NCBI GenBank assembly: GCA_025937615.1
Contig: JAICRA010000116.1
Location: 1 to 5,561, forward strand
Source: Thermomicrobiales bacterium
GTDB taxonomy: Bacteria > Chloroflexota > Chloroflexia > Thermomicrobiales > UBA6265
Direction: 5' to 3'
DNA length: 5,561 nt
Shown here: one piece after another, positions 1 through 5,522 of the stretch
Numbering within the stretch: position 1 is the stretch's first letter
Layout of the letters: every line of letters starts with the position of its first letter
Notes under the pieces: model-generated
Databases searched by the model: none
Seen by the model: only the letters and a program-made list of their open reading frames with translations
What the model was told of the DNA's origin: nothing
Position numbers and translations under genes: made by a program

Positions 1-266
1 GGGTGGAAGTGCTCGGATGCAGTCATCGTCGCGTCCCGTGAGGATGAGTGAGCGGCGGAAAGACTTTATGGACACGAACCTTGAGATCGCCCTTCAGGGT
101 GCGTTTCGCTGAACGTCGTTTCGTGCTCCAGCGCCAAGCGGAGCGGCAACGACGTCGATGTGGCGACCAATTCGCCTCAGGGGCAAAAACCGCACAACTG
201 CCTCTTTGGGAAGCCCCGTGAACGGGCTGCATACGATGTCATTTGTGAGTGCGCCTGGTGAGGTCC

Positions 267-279
267 TGTCAACCTGACA
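267..279. promoter_or_regulatory. Small palindrome, possible operator
   Basis: TGTCAACCTGACA is a perfect inverted repeat with 5-bp arms (TGTCA/TGACA) around a 3-nt centre. It ends 37 nt before the GTG start of the hydrolase gene, a position where a repressor or activator site would sit. Arms of 5 bp occur by chance fairly often and no second copy was seen, so an operator role is only a possibility. Confidence 0.2.
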
Positions 280-302
280 ATGGTTGTTCGGTAAAGCCGA
301 AA

Positions 303-309
303 AAGGAGG
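303..309 (+). promoter_or_regulatory. Ribosome-binding site deciding the hydrolase start
   Basis: AAGGAGG is a near-perfect Shine-Dalgarno sequence. It lies 7 nt before a GTG at 317 and downstream of the alternative TTG at 284. It therefore supports GTG 317 as the true start, because an earlier start would place this site inside the coding sequence. Confidence 0.85.
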
Positions 310-316
310 CAGGAGC

Positions 317-1477
317 GTGAAGCTTCCGTTCGAACGGTCGGAGTATCTGGAGCGGTTGAACAAGACCAAGCAGAAGATGGAGGAAGCGGGGATCGAAGTT
401 CTGCTCGTCTCGAACGAGTCGAACATGAACTACCTCTCCGGGTACGACGGGTACTCTGCCTACGTGCCGCAGTTCCTCATGGTCGCCAACGACGAAGAAG
501 AACCGCTCTGGGTCGGCCGCGCCATGGACGACGCCTGCGCGCGCAATTCGGTGTTCATGGACCACTCGCGCATTGTCGGATACCCAGAGCACTACATCGG
601 CGACCCAAACCTTCACCCCATGGCGTTCATGGCCGATCTGCTGAAGGAGCGAGGCTGGGCGAACCGCCGGCTTGGCGTCGAACTGGACACCGAGCCGTTC
701 TCGCCTTATTCCTACAGCCAGCTACAGCGTCATCTGCCGAATGCCACGTTCATCGATGCTGGAGCCATGGTGAACTGGGTGCGGATGATCAAGTCGCCGC
801 AGGAGCTGACGTACATGCGCCAGGCTGGGGTCATCTCCGATCTGGCGATGCAGACCGCTATCGACACCATTGCGGAAGGAATCCGCGAGTGCGATGCTGC
901 GGCGGCGGTGACTGCCGCGCTCATCCGCGGCACCGACGAGTTCGGAGGCGACGTTCCCCACAAACCGACGCTGGCTACAGGTCCTCGCTCATCCTCCCCG
1001 CATCTGACCTGGACCGACGAGCCGTACAAACGAGGCGAGGCCACGAATATCGAGCTCGGCGGCTGCCGGCATCGCTACCACTGCGGACTGTCGCGCACGA
1101 TCGTCGTCGGCAAGCCGGACGCGAAGCTCGCGGCGTTAGCACCAATCGTGAACGAGGGGATGCCCGTGGCGCTGGACGCGGCGCGCGCGGGCTCGACGTG
1201 CGAGGAGGTCGAGGCCGTCTTCCGGAATTTCACGACCGCGCGCGGGGCGCTGAAACCATCCCGGATCGGGTATGCCATCGGCAATGGCTGGACGGAGGGC
1301 ACGGCCAGCCTGAAAGCTGGGGACAAGACCGTGCTCCAGCCGAATGCGACGTTTCACATGATGCTCGGTTTCTGGGAAGGCGACTGGGGCTACGTCTTGA
1401 GCGAGGTATTCCGCGTAACCGATGATGGCCTGCCCGAGACGTTCTCCTCGCTGCCCAGACAATTGTTCGTGGTGTAG
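317..1477 (+). CDS. M24/creatinase-fold hydrolase, ectoine hydrolase (EutD/DoeA)-like
   Basis: A 386-residue cytoplasmic protein (no signal peptide) with the two-domain plan of the creatinase/prolidase family. The N-terminal domain covers about residues 1-155 and contains a NMNYLSGYDGYSAYVPQ stretch. The C-terminal pita-bread domain covers about 160-386. Length, the PHLTWTD, RYHCGLSRT and PRQLFV motifs, and the overall layout recall ectoine hydrolases, which open the ectoine ring to N-acetyl-diaminobutyrate without metal; this is from memory, not a search. By eye the five M24 metal ligands are mostly lost: first Asp is Glu246, second Asp is Gly257 (correct 11-residue spacing), His is Tyr319 and the first Glu is Met349. 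A Glu remains near the last site (Glu363, alignment uncertain by one). His229 in SPHLTW lies about where the creatinase catalytic His would be. The start is GTG 317 because of the AAGGAGG site; TTG 284 is an upstream in-frame alternative. No partner catabolic gene is visible. Databases may call it a Xaa-Pro peptidase, which the missing ligands argue against. Confidence 0.9.
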   Translation: MKLPFERSEYLERLNKTKQKMEEAGIEVLLVSNESNMNYLSGYDGYSAYVPQFLMVANDEEEPLWVGRAMDDACARNSVFMDHSRIVGYPEHYIGDPNLHPMAFMADLLKERGWANRRLGVELDTEPFSPYSYSQLQRHLPNATFIDAGAMVNWVRMIKSPQELTYMRQAGVISDLAMQTAIDTIAEGIRECDAAAAVTAALIRGTDEFGGDVPHKPTLATGPRSSSPHLTWTDEPYKRGEATNIELGGCRHRYHCGLSRTIVVGKPDAKLAALAPIVNEGMPVALDAARAGSTCEEVEAVFRNFTTARGALKPSRIGYAIGNGWTEGTASLKAGDKTVLQPNATFHMMLGFWEGDWGYVLSEVFRVTDDGLPETFSSLPRQLFVV

Positions 1478-1503
1478 GACTCCGCTTCCCGAACGCCACC
1501 TAG

Positions 1504-1520
1504 TGGGGACTCGATCCCCA
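1504..1520 (+). terminator. Possible weak terminator hairpin after the hydrolase gene
   Basis: TGGGGA and TCCCCA form a perfect 6-bp stem around the 5-nt loop CTCGA, starting 27 nt after the hydrolase stop codon. No T-run follows (the next bases are TGCGGGGG), so it is not a canonical intrinsic terminator. It may stabilise the 3' end of the message or be a chance structure. Confidence 0.25.
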
Positions 1521-1703
1521 TGCGGGGGAAACGGGAGCGATGGTCTGCTACTGGAACTGAAACAGGGTAGGCGATGAGGGCAACCACCTGGGGTCTACCC
1601 GGCAAGCTCCAACTGCCTGCCACCACCTGCTCAGGCCGCTATCTCGCGCGTATTGCCGCTGTCCAGTATGTTGACCTCCTTATTCATCACAAGGAGTACT
1701 GCC

Positions 1704-1862
1704 GTGTTCCCGTTTCGACTTTTCGCTGCCACTGGCAGCGTTGTGGCCTGCCTCGATAGCGTCGATGATGCATCGGTGCAGACGACCGTCGTGCTCCGGG
1801 ATGAACACCAATCTCGCGAGGGGCACATTGTGAACGGCGTGATGTGTACGACCGTTTTGTAG
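1704..1862 (+). CDS. Doubtful small ORF, possible short lipoprotein-like peptide
   Basis: A GTG codon preceded by AAGGAG (1691-1696) with 7-nt spacing opens a 52-codon frame ending in TAG. The predicted peptide begins MFPFRLFAATGSVVAC: one Arg, a hydrophobic run, and VVAC at residues 13-16, which formally fits a lipoprotein signal-peptidase box, though the hydrophobic segment is short. The remaining 36 residues are polar and match nothing I recognise. Codon use is not strongly biased to G/C at third positions. It lies in probable decayed DNA, and a hairpin overlaps its 5' part. The ribosome-binding site is the only real support, so a chance ORF is more likely. Confidence 0.2.
   Translation: MFPFRLFAATGSVVACLDSVDDASVQTTVVLRDEHQSREGHIVNGVMCTTVL
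1724..1740. repeat. Perfect 7-bp hairpin
   Basis: CGCTGCC and GGCAGCG form perfect 7-bp arms around ACT. It lies in the otherwise featureless stretch between the hydrolase and the IS relic. No T-run follows on the plus strand, so it is not a standard terminator. It resembles in form the AACGCC/GGCGTT hairpin at 2151-2165 (short GC-rich arms, 3-nt loop), but the arm sequences differ. Confidence 0.35.
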
Positions 1863-1892
1863 CAGAGAATAGCGAAGAGTGAAGGATAGTGA

Positions 1893-2142
1893 TGGAAGAC
1901 GGAGCCCGCTGATGTGGCCGAGCATAGCATCCGGCTGGAGATGATCAAGCTGCCCGAAGCTAGGCACGGCTTCGTCCTCCTGCCGCGAAGCTCGGTGGAG
2001 CGTTCACTCGCCTGGGCGGCGTTTTCGGCGCTTGGCGAAAGACTACAAACGCTTGCCGGAAACGGTCGTGGGCTTGCATTTCCTGGCCTTCGTCTGCCTG
2101 ATGCTCCAGCGATTGGTCACCGTTGTCGTGCACGGTCGGTAA
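1893..2142 (+). pseudogene. IS5-type transposase, C-terminal relic with frameshift
   Basis: Only the last ~83 codons of an IS5-family (DDE) transposase remain. The first frame, from about 1893, reads through LEMIKLPEARHGFVLLPR and VERSLAW; its Glu codon at 1998-2000 corresponds to the last acidic residue of the DDE triad (family motif VVERTFAW). Near 2016-2022 the reading shifts: FRRLAKDYKRLPETVVGLHF follows in another frame and runs to TAA at 2140-2142. The sequence there is GGCGGCGTTTT; restoring one CG gives the usual WAARFRR, so a 2-bp CG deletion explains the break. One codon also seems lost before VER (LPRSSVER against LPRRWVVER). The N-terminal part with the first two Asp residues is absent and a stop sits just upstream (1890-1892). 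No terminal inverted repeats were identified. This is a dead fragment. Confidence 0.8.
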
Positions 2143-2150
2143 CTCGCTCT

Positions 2151-2219
2151 AACGCCGCAGGCGTTCCTCATCCCCCGGTCCCCCTTCTGGCTCCGACGGG
2201 AGAGGAGTTGGGGTGAGGG
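2151..2219. repeat. REP/MITE-like inverted repeat
   Basis: Two nested structures. First, AACGCC-GCA-GGCGTT (2151-2165) is a perfect 6-bp hairpin. Second, CCTCATCCC at 2166-2174 pairs with GGGGTGAGG at 2210-2218 over nine positions, with one T-G wobble; inner pyrimidine-rich (2176-2188) and GGGAGAGGAG-type (2198-2207) segments can extend the pairing imperfectly. Pyrimidine-rich/purine-rich elements of the type CCTCTCCC...GGGGTGAGGG are commonly scattered between genes in Chloroflexota and some other high-GC genomes (recalled, not searched). It lies between two convergent units, right after the IS relic, and could act as a two-way transcript end. No T-run is present. Confidence 0.6.
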
Positions 2220-2274
2220 CAGACCGCGACCATAGTGCTAGCAGTAACCGGAACATGTCTTGCCGGAGGTGCAC

Positions 2275-2787
2275 CTACTGGTGACGTCCTTCGATTCGCC
2301 AGACGATCGTCACCACGATGGCGATCATCACAAAGACGGCGCCGACGCCTGAGGCTAGGAGCGGCAGGCTGCCGGCTAGTGGCGCCGCTGACAGAACCGC
2401 CGCGACAACACTAATGCCCAGCGCGGAGAGCCCCACCGCCGCGACCGTTAGCGCGTGACGCTTGAAAAAGCCCGGTTCAGCGCGGCTGGGCATCCGCAGC
2501 TGGATGGACAGGAAGGTCAACTCGGCGACGACCAGCAACGCAATTCCGTAGATGGCGGCGGTCAAACTCGCCTGTACATGCCGCGCCGCGAGTGCCAGCA
2601 CGAACTCGCACGCGAGGAGAGCGATGGCCAACGGCACAACGGCCATCTGTCCCAATGCCAGGGCGGCCACCAGGACGACAACTGCGGCCCCACCGATAAG
2701 CGTTAGGGCGCCGACATCCGGCCAGCTCATGGCGGGATAGGCCGCCATCGGTAACGCGGCGGCCAAGGCGGCTCCCGCCGTGATCAA
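2275..2787 (-). CDS. Small polytopic membrane protein of unknown function
   Basis: A 170-residue, very Ala/Val/Leu-rich protein that I do not recognise. Likely membrane segments lie at about residues 3-20 (weak), 27-46, 48-68, 76-97, 112-133 and 141-163, with a basic loop (RMPSRAEPGFFKRH, 98-111) probably facing the cytoplasm and a short charged C-terminus. It is the last gene of the cluster: the TTG start overlaps the DUF58 stop as TTGA, with no ribosome-binding site, so translation probably depends on coupling. ATG codons at residues 14 (2746-2748) and 19 are alternative starts and would remove the first segment. Position after MoxR and DUF58 suggests it serves as a membrane partner or client of that pair; this is inference only. 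Confidence 0.75.
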   Translation of the reverse strand: MITAGAALAAALPMAAYPAMSWPDVGALTLIGGAAVVVLVAALALGQMAVVPLAIALLACEFVLALAARHVQASLTAAIYGIALLVVAELTFLSIQLRMPSRAEPGFFKRHALTVAAVGLSALGISVVAAVLSAAPLAGSLPLLASGVGAVFVMIAIVVTIVWRIEGRHQ

Positions 2788-4049
2788 GCGCGCGCGAGAC
2801 GCGCGGAGCGGCGAAATACCTGCACCTCCTGCACGGCTTGCTCCAGCGGCTCACCTGCGGACCAGACTACAACCGGAACGCCAAGACGCCGGAATCGATC
2901 GCGCATAACCTCCCGGTCGAGGCGCCAGACGCGCAGCGCCAGGTCATTCACTGGCGCGGCTACGAATGGCTCGGGAGAGACTTCGATGATCGCCAGATCG
3001 AAGCGGCGGGCCCTCAGATCGAGCAGGGCGCTGATGGCTCGCTCGTCGAGCAACGGCGAAATGGCGATGACCAGCGACTTCGGGCGGAGTACCGCCGGAG
3101 GAATGGACTTGATCTCCTTCCAGGCGTAACTGAAGACGATATCGGTCTCGATCAAGGCATCGATGATGCGATAGCGTTGCACGAGTCCCATCGACGGCTG
3201 CAACCACCGCAGAATGCCACCGTAGCTGACTAGACCAATGCGATCCCGCCGCTGCAGATAGAGGTCGGCGAGTGCTGCCGCCGCCCGCACGGCCTGGAAG
3301 CGAGTTCCTTCCTCACCATAACGCGCCTCCGCGAACGTATCGAGGAACATGACAATGTCGGCGTTCCGCTCCCGATGCATCTCGTTCACATATGGCTCGC
3401 CCAGCCGTGTGGTCAGTCGCCAGTCGATCCGGCGCAGGCGGTCGCCCGGCATGAATGGCCGAGTGTCGGCAAACTCGATACCCTCGCCGGTCGCGCGCGA
3501 AAGTTCATTGCCGGCGAAGACCTGCGTCTCCATCGGCGACACGATGGAGCGCACCGTCTCCGGACGAGGGTAAACGCGCAGCGGCAAACTGGCGCGCACA
3601 CAACTCTCGCGGACGAAGAGACCCATAGGATCCCGCGCGCGAACGAAGATTTCGCCAACCAGGTATCCGCCCCAACGGCGGCAATGAATCGCGTGTTGCA
3701 GTTGGCAGACCACTCCAGGGGCAAGCGTGACGAGATTCGCTACTGGTTCCGCTACGGACGCGAGCCCAACTGGCAGCCGCAATGCGACCTCGACCCACGT
3801 AACTGGCACTGCCGACGCGAGCTCGATGTCCAGCGTCACGTCGTCGCCTTCGTTGACACGGTCGTTGAGGAGTCGCGCCGAGACCTGAACGTCGATGGGC
3901 CGCATCAGCGCGACCCCGATCACCAGTACGACGAGGAATGGAGCGCCGAGCAGAACAAGTTCCGGGCGCTCCAGCGCCAGCCCGAAGAGGCATCCCGCGG
4001 TGCCGAGCGCGGCAAAGGCCGGGAGTTTCGGCGACGCCTTGGTCATCAT
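2784..4049 (-). CDS. DUF58 domain protein, MoxR partner
   Basis: A 421-residue protein. Two hydrophobic segments near the N-terminus (about residues 10-27 and 30-49) anchor it in the membrane. A beta-rich region (about 52-165) follows, then the DUF58 signature at about 189-211 (GEGIEFADTRPFMPGDRLRRIDW), then a von Willebrand A-like fold beginning DIVMFLDTF (about 231-239). The metal-site motif DxSxS of true VWA domains reads DTFAE here, so metal binding is doubtful; I recall this variant in other long DUF58 proteins. DUF58 proteins are encoded next to MoxR ATPases and are believed to work with them in protein maturation or cell-envelope processes. ATG 4049 is chosen because it overlaps the MoxR stop as ATGA; the next codon is also ATG (4046). 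The frame stays open upstream into MoxR, but an earlier start would give a long basic extension and is unlikely. Confidence 0.93.
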   Translation of the reverse strand: MMTKASPKLPAFAALGTAGCLFGLALERPELVLLGAPFLVVLVIGVALMRPIDVQVSARLLNDRVNEGDDVTLDIELASAVPVTWVEVALRLPVGLASVAEPVANLVTLAPGVVCQLQHAIHCRRWGGYLVGEIFVRARDPMGLFVRESCVRASLPLRVYPRPETVRSIVSPMETQVFAGNELSRATGEGIEFADTRPFMPGDRLRRIDWRLTTRLGEPYVNEMHRERNADIVMFLDTFAEARYGEEGTRFQAVRAAAALADLYLQRRDRIGLVSYGGILRWLQPSMGLVQRYRIIDALIETDIVFSYAWKEIKSIPPAVLRPKSLVIAISPLLDERAISALLDLRARRFDLAIIEVSPEPFVAAPVNDLALRVWRLDREVMRDRFRRLGVPVVVWSAGEPLEQAVQEVQVFRRSARLARA

Positions 4050-5026
4050 CGCGCGACCGCGTGCGGCTCTTCTGTTGGTGGCGTCGGCACAACATCCAGG
4101 CAAGCGCGGACCACGTCCTCGCCGCGCACGCGTTGCACCCAAAGCTCGGGCCGCAGCGTCAGGCGATGGGCGAGGGCGGGGATAGCAATCGCTTTGACAT
4201 CCTCAGGGATTACGAAGTCGCGCCCCAGCATGGTCGCCCGGCAGCGCGCCAATTTGAGCAAGGCGAGCGACCCGCGGGGACTGGCGCCGACCAGAACCTG
4301 GGGGCTGCGCCGTGTCGCCGCGACCAACTCAACCATGTATCTCACGACACTCGGACCCACGTGGACCGACTCCGTCGCCTGCTGCATCGCGATCAACGTC
4401 GCGCCGTCGACGACTTGATCTAGCTCGACCGCATCGTCCTGGCGGGCGATGCGGCGCGACAGCACCTGCCACTCCTCCTCGCGCGAGGGATAGCCCACCC
4501 CGGTCCGCACCAGAAAGCGGTCGAGTTGGGCTTCCGGCAGTGGATACGTGCCCTCGAATTCGATCGGGTTCTGCGTGGCCATGACGATGAACGGCGGGGG
4601 TAATAGGTGCGTCGTCCCCTCGATGGTCACCTGCCGTTCCTGCATCGCCTCCAGCAATGCGGCCTGGGTCTTCGCGGGGGCGCGATTGACCTCATCGGCG
4701 AGGAGGAAGTTCGCAAAGACCGGCCCCGGGCGAAATAGGAAGTCACCGCTGCGCTGGTTGTAGATAAACGAGCCAGTGACGTCGGAGGGCATCAGGTCGG
4801 GGGTGAACTGGATGCGCTTGAAATCGAGCCGCGCCACCGCGGCGAACGAGCGCGCCATCAACGTTTTGGCCAGGCCCGGAAAGTCTTCAATCAGCACGTG
4901 GCCATTGGCGAGGACCGCCATCAGGACCAGGGCGAGCACATCACGCTTGCCGACGATTGCCCGCTCTACTTCGCCGATGATCCGGTCGGACAGACCGGCG
5001 ACCTGTTCAAGCGTGAGTGCTTGCAC
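4046..5026 (-). CDS. moxR: MoxR-family AAA+ ATPase
   Basis: A 326-residue cytoplasmic ATPase, a normal length for the family. Visible motifs from the GTG start: Walker A variant DFPGLAKT (48-55), Walker B LLADEVNR (108-115) followed by the family hallmark KTQAALLEAMQERQVT, sensor 1 ATQNP (150-154) with IEFEGTYPLPEAQLDRFL, and sensor 2 SPRG (249-252) in the helical lid domain. MoxR proteins form hexameric rings and act as chaperones together with VWA/DUF58 partners; the DUF58 gene follows directly with a 4-nt overlap. GTG 5026 is preferred because GGAGG lies 6 nt before it; this makes the gene overlap the previous one by 20 nt. An upstream ATG at 5086 would add 20 Trp/Arg-rich residues unlike the family N-terminus. 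No key residue is missing, so it should be active. Confidence 0.96.
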   Translation of the reverse strand: MQALTLEQVAGLSDRIIGEVERAIVGKRDVLALVLMAVLANGHVLIEDFPGLAKTLMARSFAAVARLDFKRIQFTPDLMPSDVTGSFIYNQRSGDFLFRPGPVFANFLLADEVNRAPAKTQAALLEAMQERQVTIEGTTHLLPPPFIVMATQNPIEFEGTYPLPEAQLDRFLVRTGVGYPSREEEWQVLSRRIARQDDAVELDQVVDGATLIAMQQATESVHVGPSVVRYMVELVAATRRSPQVLVGASPRGSLALLKLARCRATMLGRDFVIPEDVKAIAIPALAHRLTLRPELWVQRVRGEDVVRACLDVVPTPPTEEPHAVAR

Positions 5027-5522
5027 CGAGCTCCTCCAACTTCTCCACCACCGCGCGCACACTGTCGGGTTCGATGCCTCTTGCACGCCGTGCCATTTCG
5101 AGATTGACGGGCGTTAGCAGCGTCCAGACCCGCTCTCCCAAGATGGCTCGCGCCGTCGCAGGGTCCGCGTCGATGTCGACCGTCCGATACGTCGCCAGCC
5201 GCTGCGCGGCGATCGCGCGCAGAATCGGCCGCAACTCGAGCTCGAAACCCGCAGCATCCCAACCAGCACGAGTGACAAGGCGGTTGATGGCTCGTATCCG
5301 CTGCGACAGCTCGTCGAGGTTGGGTTGGTCTTGGGCGCGGTCGGCGGATGATCGCCAGAGCACGGGATAGCGCGCTGCTATGACGCGGATCGCGACAATG
5401 ACGCCGATGGCGCCGACGAAGAGCAGGTACCAGCGGAGCACGAGCGCGGCCCGCGCAGGGACGACGAGGATATCCAGGATCAGACCAAGGGTCAGGACCG
5501 CGGCCACGCCAGCGGCCGTCAT
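5007..5522 (-). CDS. Membrane-anchored protein of MoxR/DUF58 cluster
   Basis: A 171-residue protein with two hydrophobic segments (about residues 2-22 and 26-49) and then a soluble, charged, helical domain of about 120 residues (ELELRPILRAIAAQRLA at about 94-110, then DADPATARAILGERVW). I recall proteins of this kind, two helices plus an R/A/L-rich tail with a DPxxARxxLG stretch, beside MoxR and DUF58 genes in Actinobacteria and Chloroflexota, but no function is known to me. ATG 5522 is chosen because it forms TGATG with the stop of the upstream frame; GTG 5525 is the neighbouring alternative and the frame is open to the window edge, so a longer protein cannot be excluded. Its 3' end overlaps MoxR by 20 nt. 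It probably tethers or recruits the MoxR/DUF58 machinery at the membrane (inference). Confidence 0.82.
   Translation of the reverse strand: MTAAGVAAVLTLGLILDILVVPARAALVLRWYLLFVGAIGVIVAIRVIAARYPVLWRSSADRAQDQPNLDELSQRIRAINRLVTRAGWDAAGFELELRPILRAIAAQRLATYRTVDIDADPATARAILGERVWTLLTPVNLEMARRARGIEPDSVRAVVEKLEELGASTHA
5033..5037 (-). promoter_or_regulatory. Ribosome-binding site deciding the MoxR start
   Basis: Read on the minus strand, GGAGG lies 6 nt before GTG 5026, inside the end of the preceding membrane-protein gene. It is the only strong ribosome-binding site seen in the minus-strand cluster, so MoxR can be initiated independently while the two downstream genes appear to rely on coupling. Confidence 0.75.

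Larger units (their letters stand above)
1..316. other. Upstream non-coding stretch
   Basis: No credible gene is seen here. Open frames on both strands are short, have no ribosome-binding site and give no recognisable protein; the longest one on the minus strand runs into the N-terminal coding part of the hydrolase gene, as a shadow frame would. The sequence is less GC-rich than the genes and contains stops in all plus-strand frames. It may hold the hydrolase promoter, but no clear -35/-10 pair can be assigned by eye. It could also be decayed coding sequence whose origin I cannot identify. Confidence 0.5.
1521..1892. other. Gene-poor stretch between the hydrolase and the transposase relic
   Basis: About 370 bases with no recognisable gene. 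Several frames stay open for 60-100 codons on both strands, but the translations look unlike each other and unlike any family I know, and they lack consistent codon bias. The stretch contains a 17-base hairpin and a doubtful 52-codon ORF with a good ribosome-binding site, both listed separately. It may be decayed DNA inserted together with, or before, the neighbouring IS relic. Confidence 0.45.

Noticed and set aside
284..316. Extension of the hydrolase by 11 residues from TTG 284
   Set aside because: A near-perfect AAGGAGG at 303-309 lies inside this extension, 7 nt before GTG 317, and the family N-terminus fits the shorter form.
889..1425. 178-codon plus-strand ORF inside the hydrolase gene
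   Set aside because: Arg-rich out-of-frame shadow of a gene whose own frame has clear family motifs.
1500..1530. tRNA-like T-arm (GGGG-ACTCGAT-CCCC)
   Set aside because: The loop resembles a T-loop, but no D-arm, anticodon arm or acceptor stem can be built; the upstream sequence is the end of the hydrolase coding region.
1631..1967. Overlapping minus-strand ORFs of 95-105 codons
   Set aside because: No ribosome-binding site, odd Cys/His/Ser-rich composition and no recognisable family; they overlap the IS relic antisense and each other.
2267..2276. Perfect 10-bp palindrome AGGTGCACCT at the stop of the terminal membrane protein gene
   Set aside because: It has no loop, lies at a gene end rather than near a promoter, and a single 10-bp palindrome is expected by chance in a window of this size.
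4050..4142. N-terminal extension of DUF58 upstream of ATG 4049
   Set aside because: The added residues are Arg-rich and Cys-containing and come from the MoxR C-terminal coding region in another frame; the ATGA overlap gives a natural start.
2838..4423. Long plus-strand ORFs (up to 347 codons) opposite DUF58 and MoxR
   Set aside because: These are antisense shadows in high-GC coding DNA; translations are Arg/Gln/His-rich, while the minus-strand proteins carry clear family motifs.
5027..5086. N-terminal extension of MoxR to ATG 5086
   Set aside because: The 20 added residues are Trp/Arg-rich, unlike MoxR N-termini, and would increase overlap with the upstream gene to 80 nt, whereas GTG 5026 has a good ribosome-binding site.
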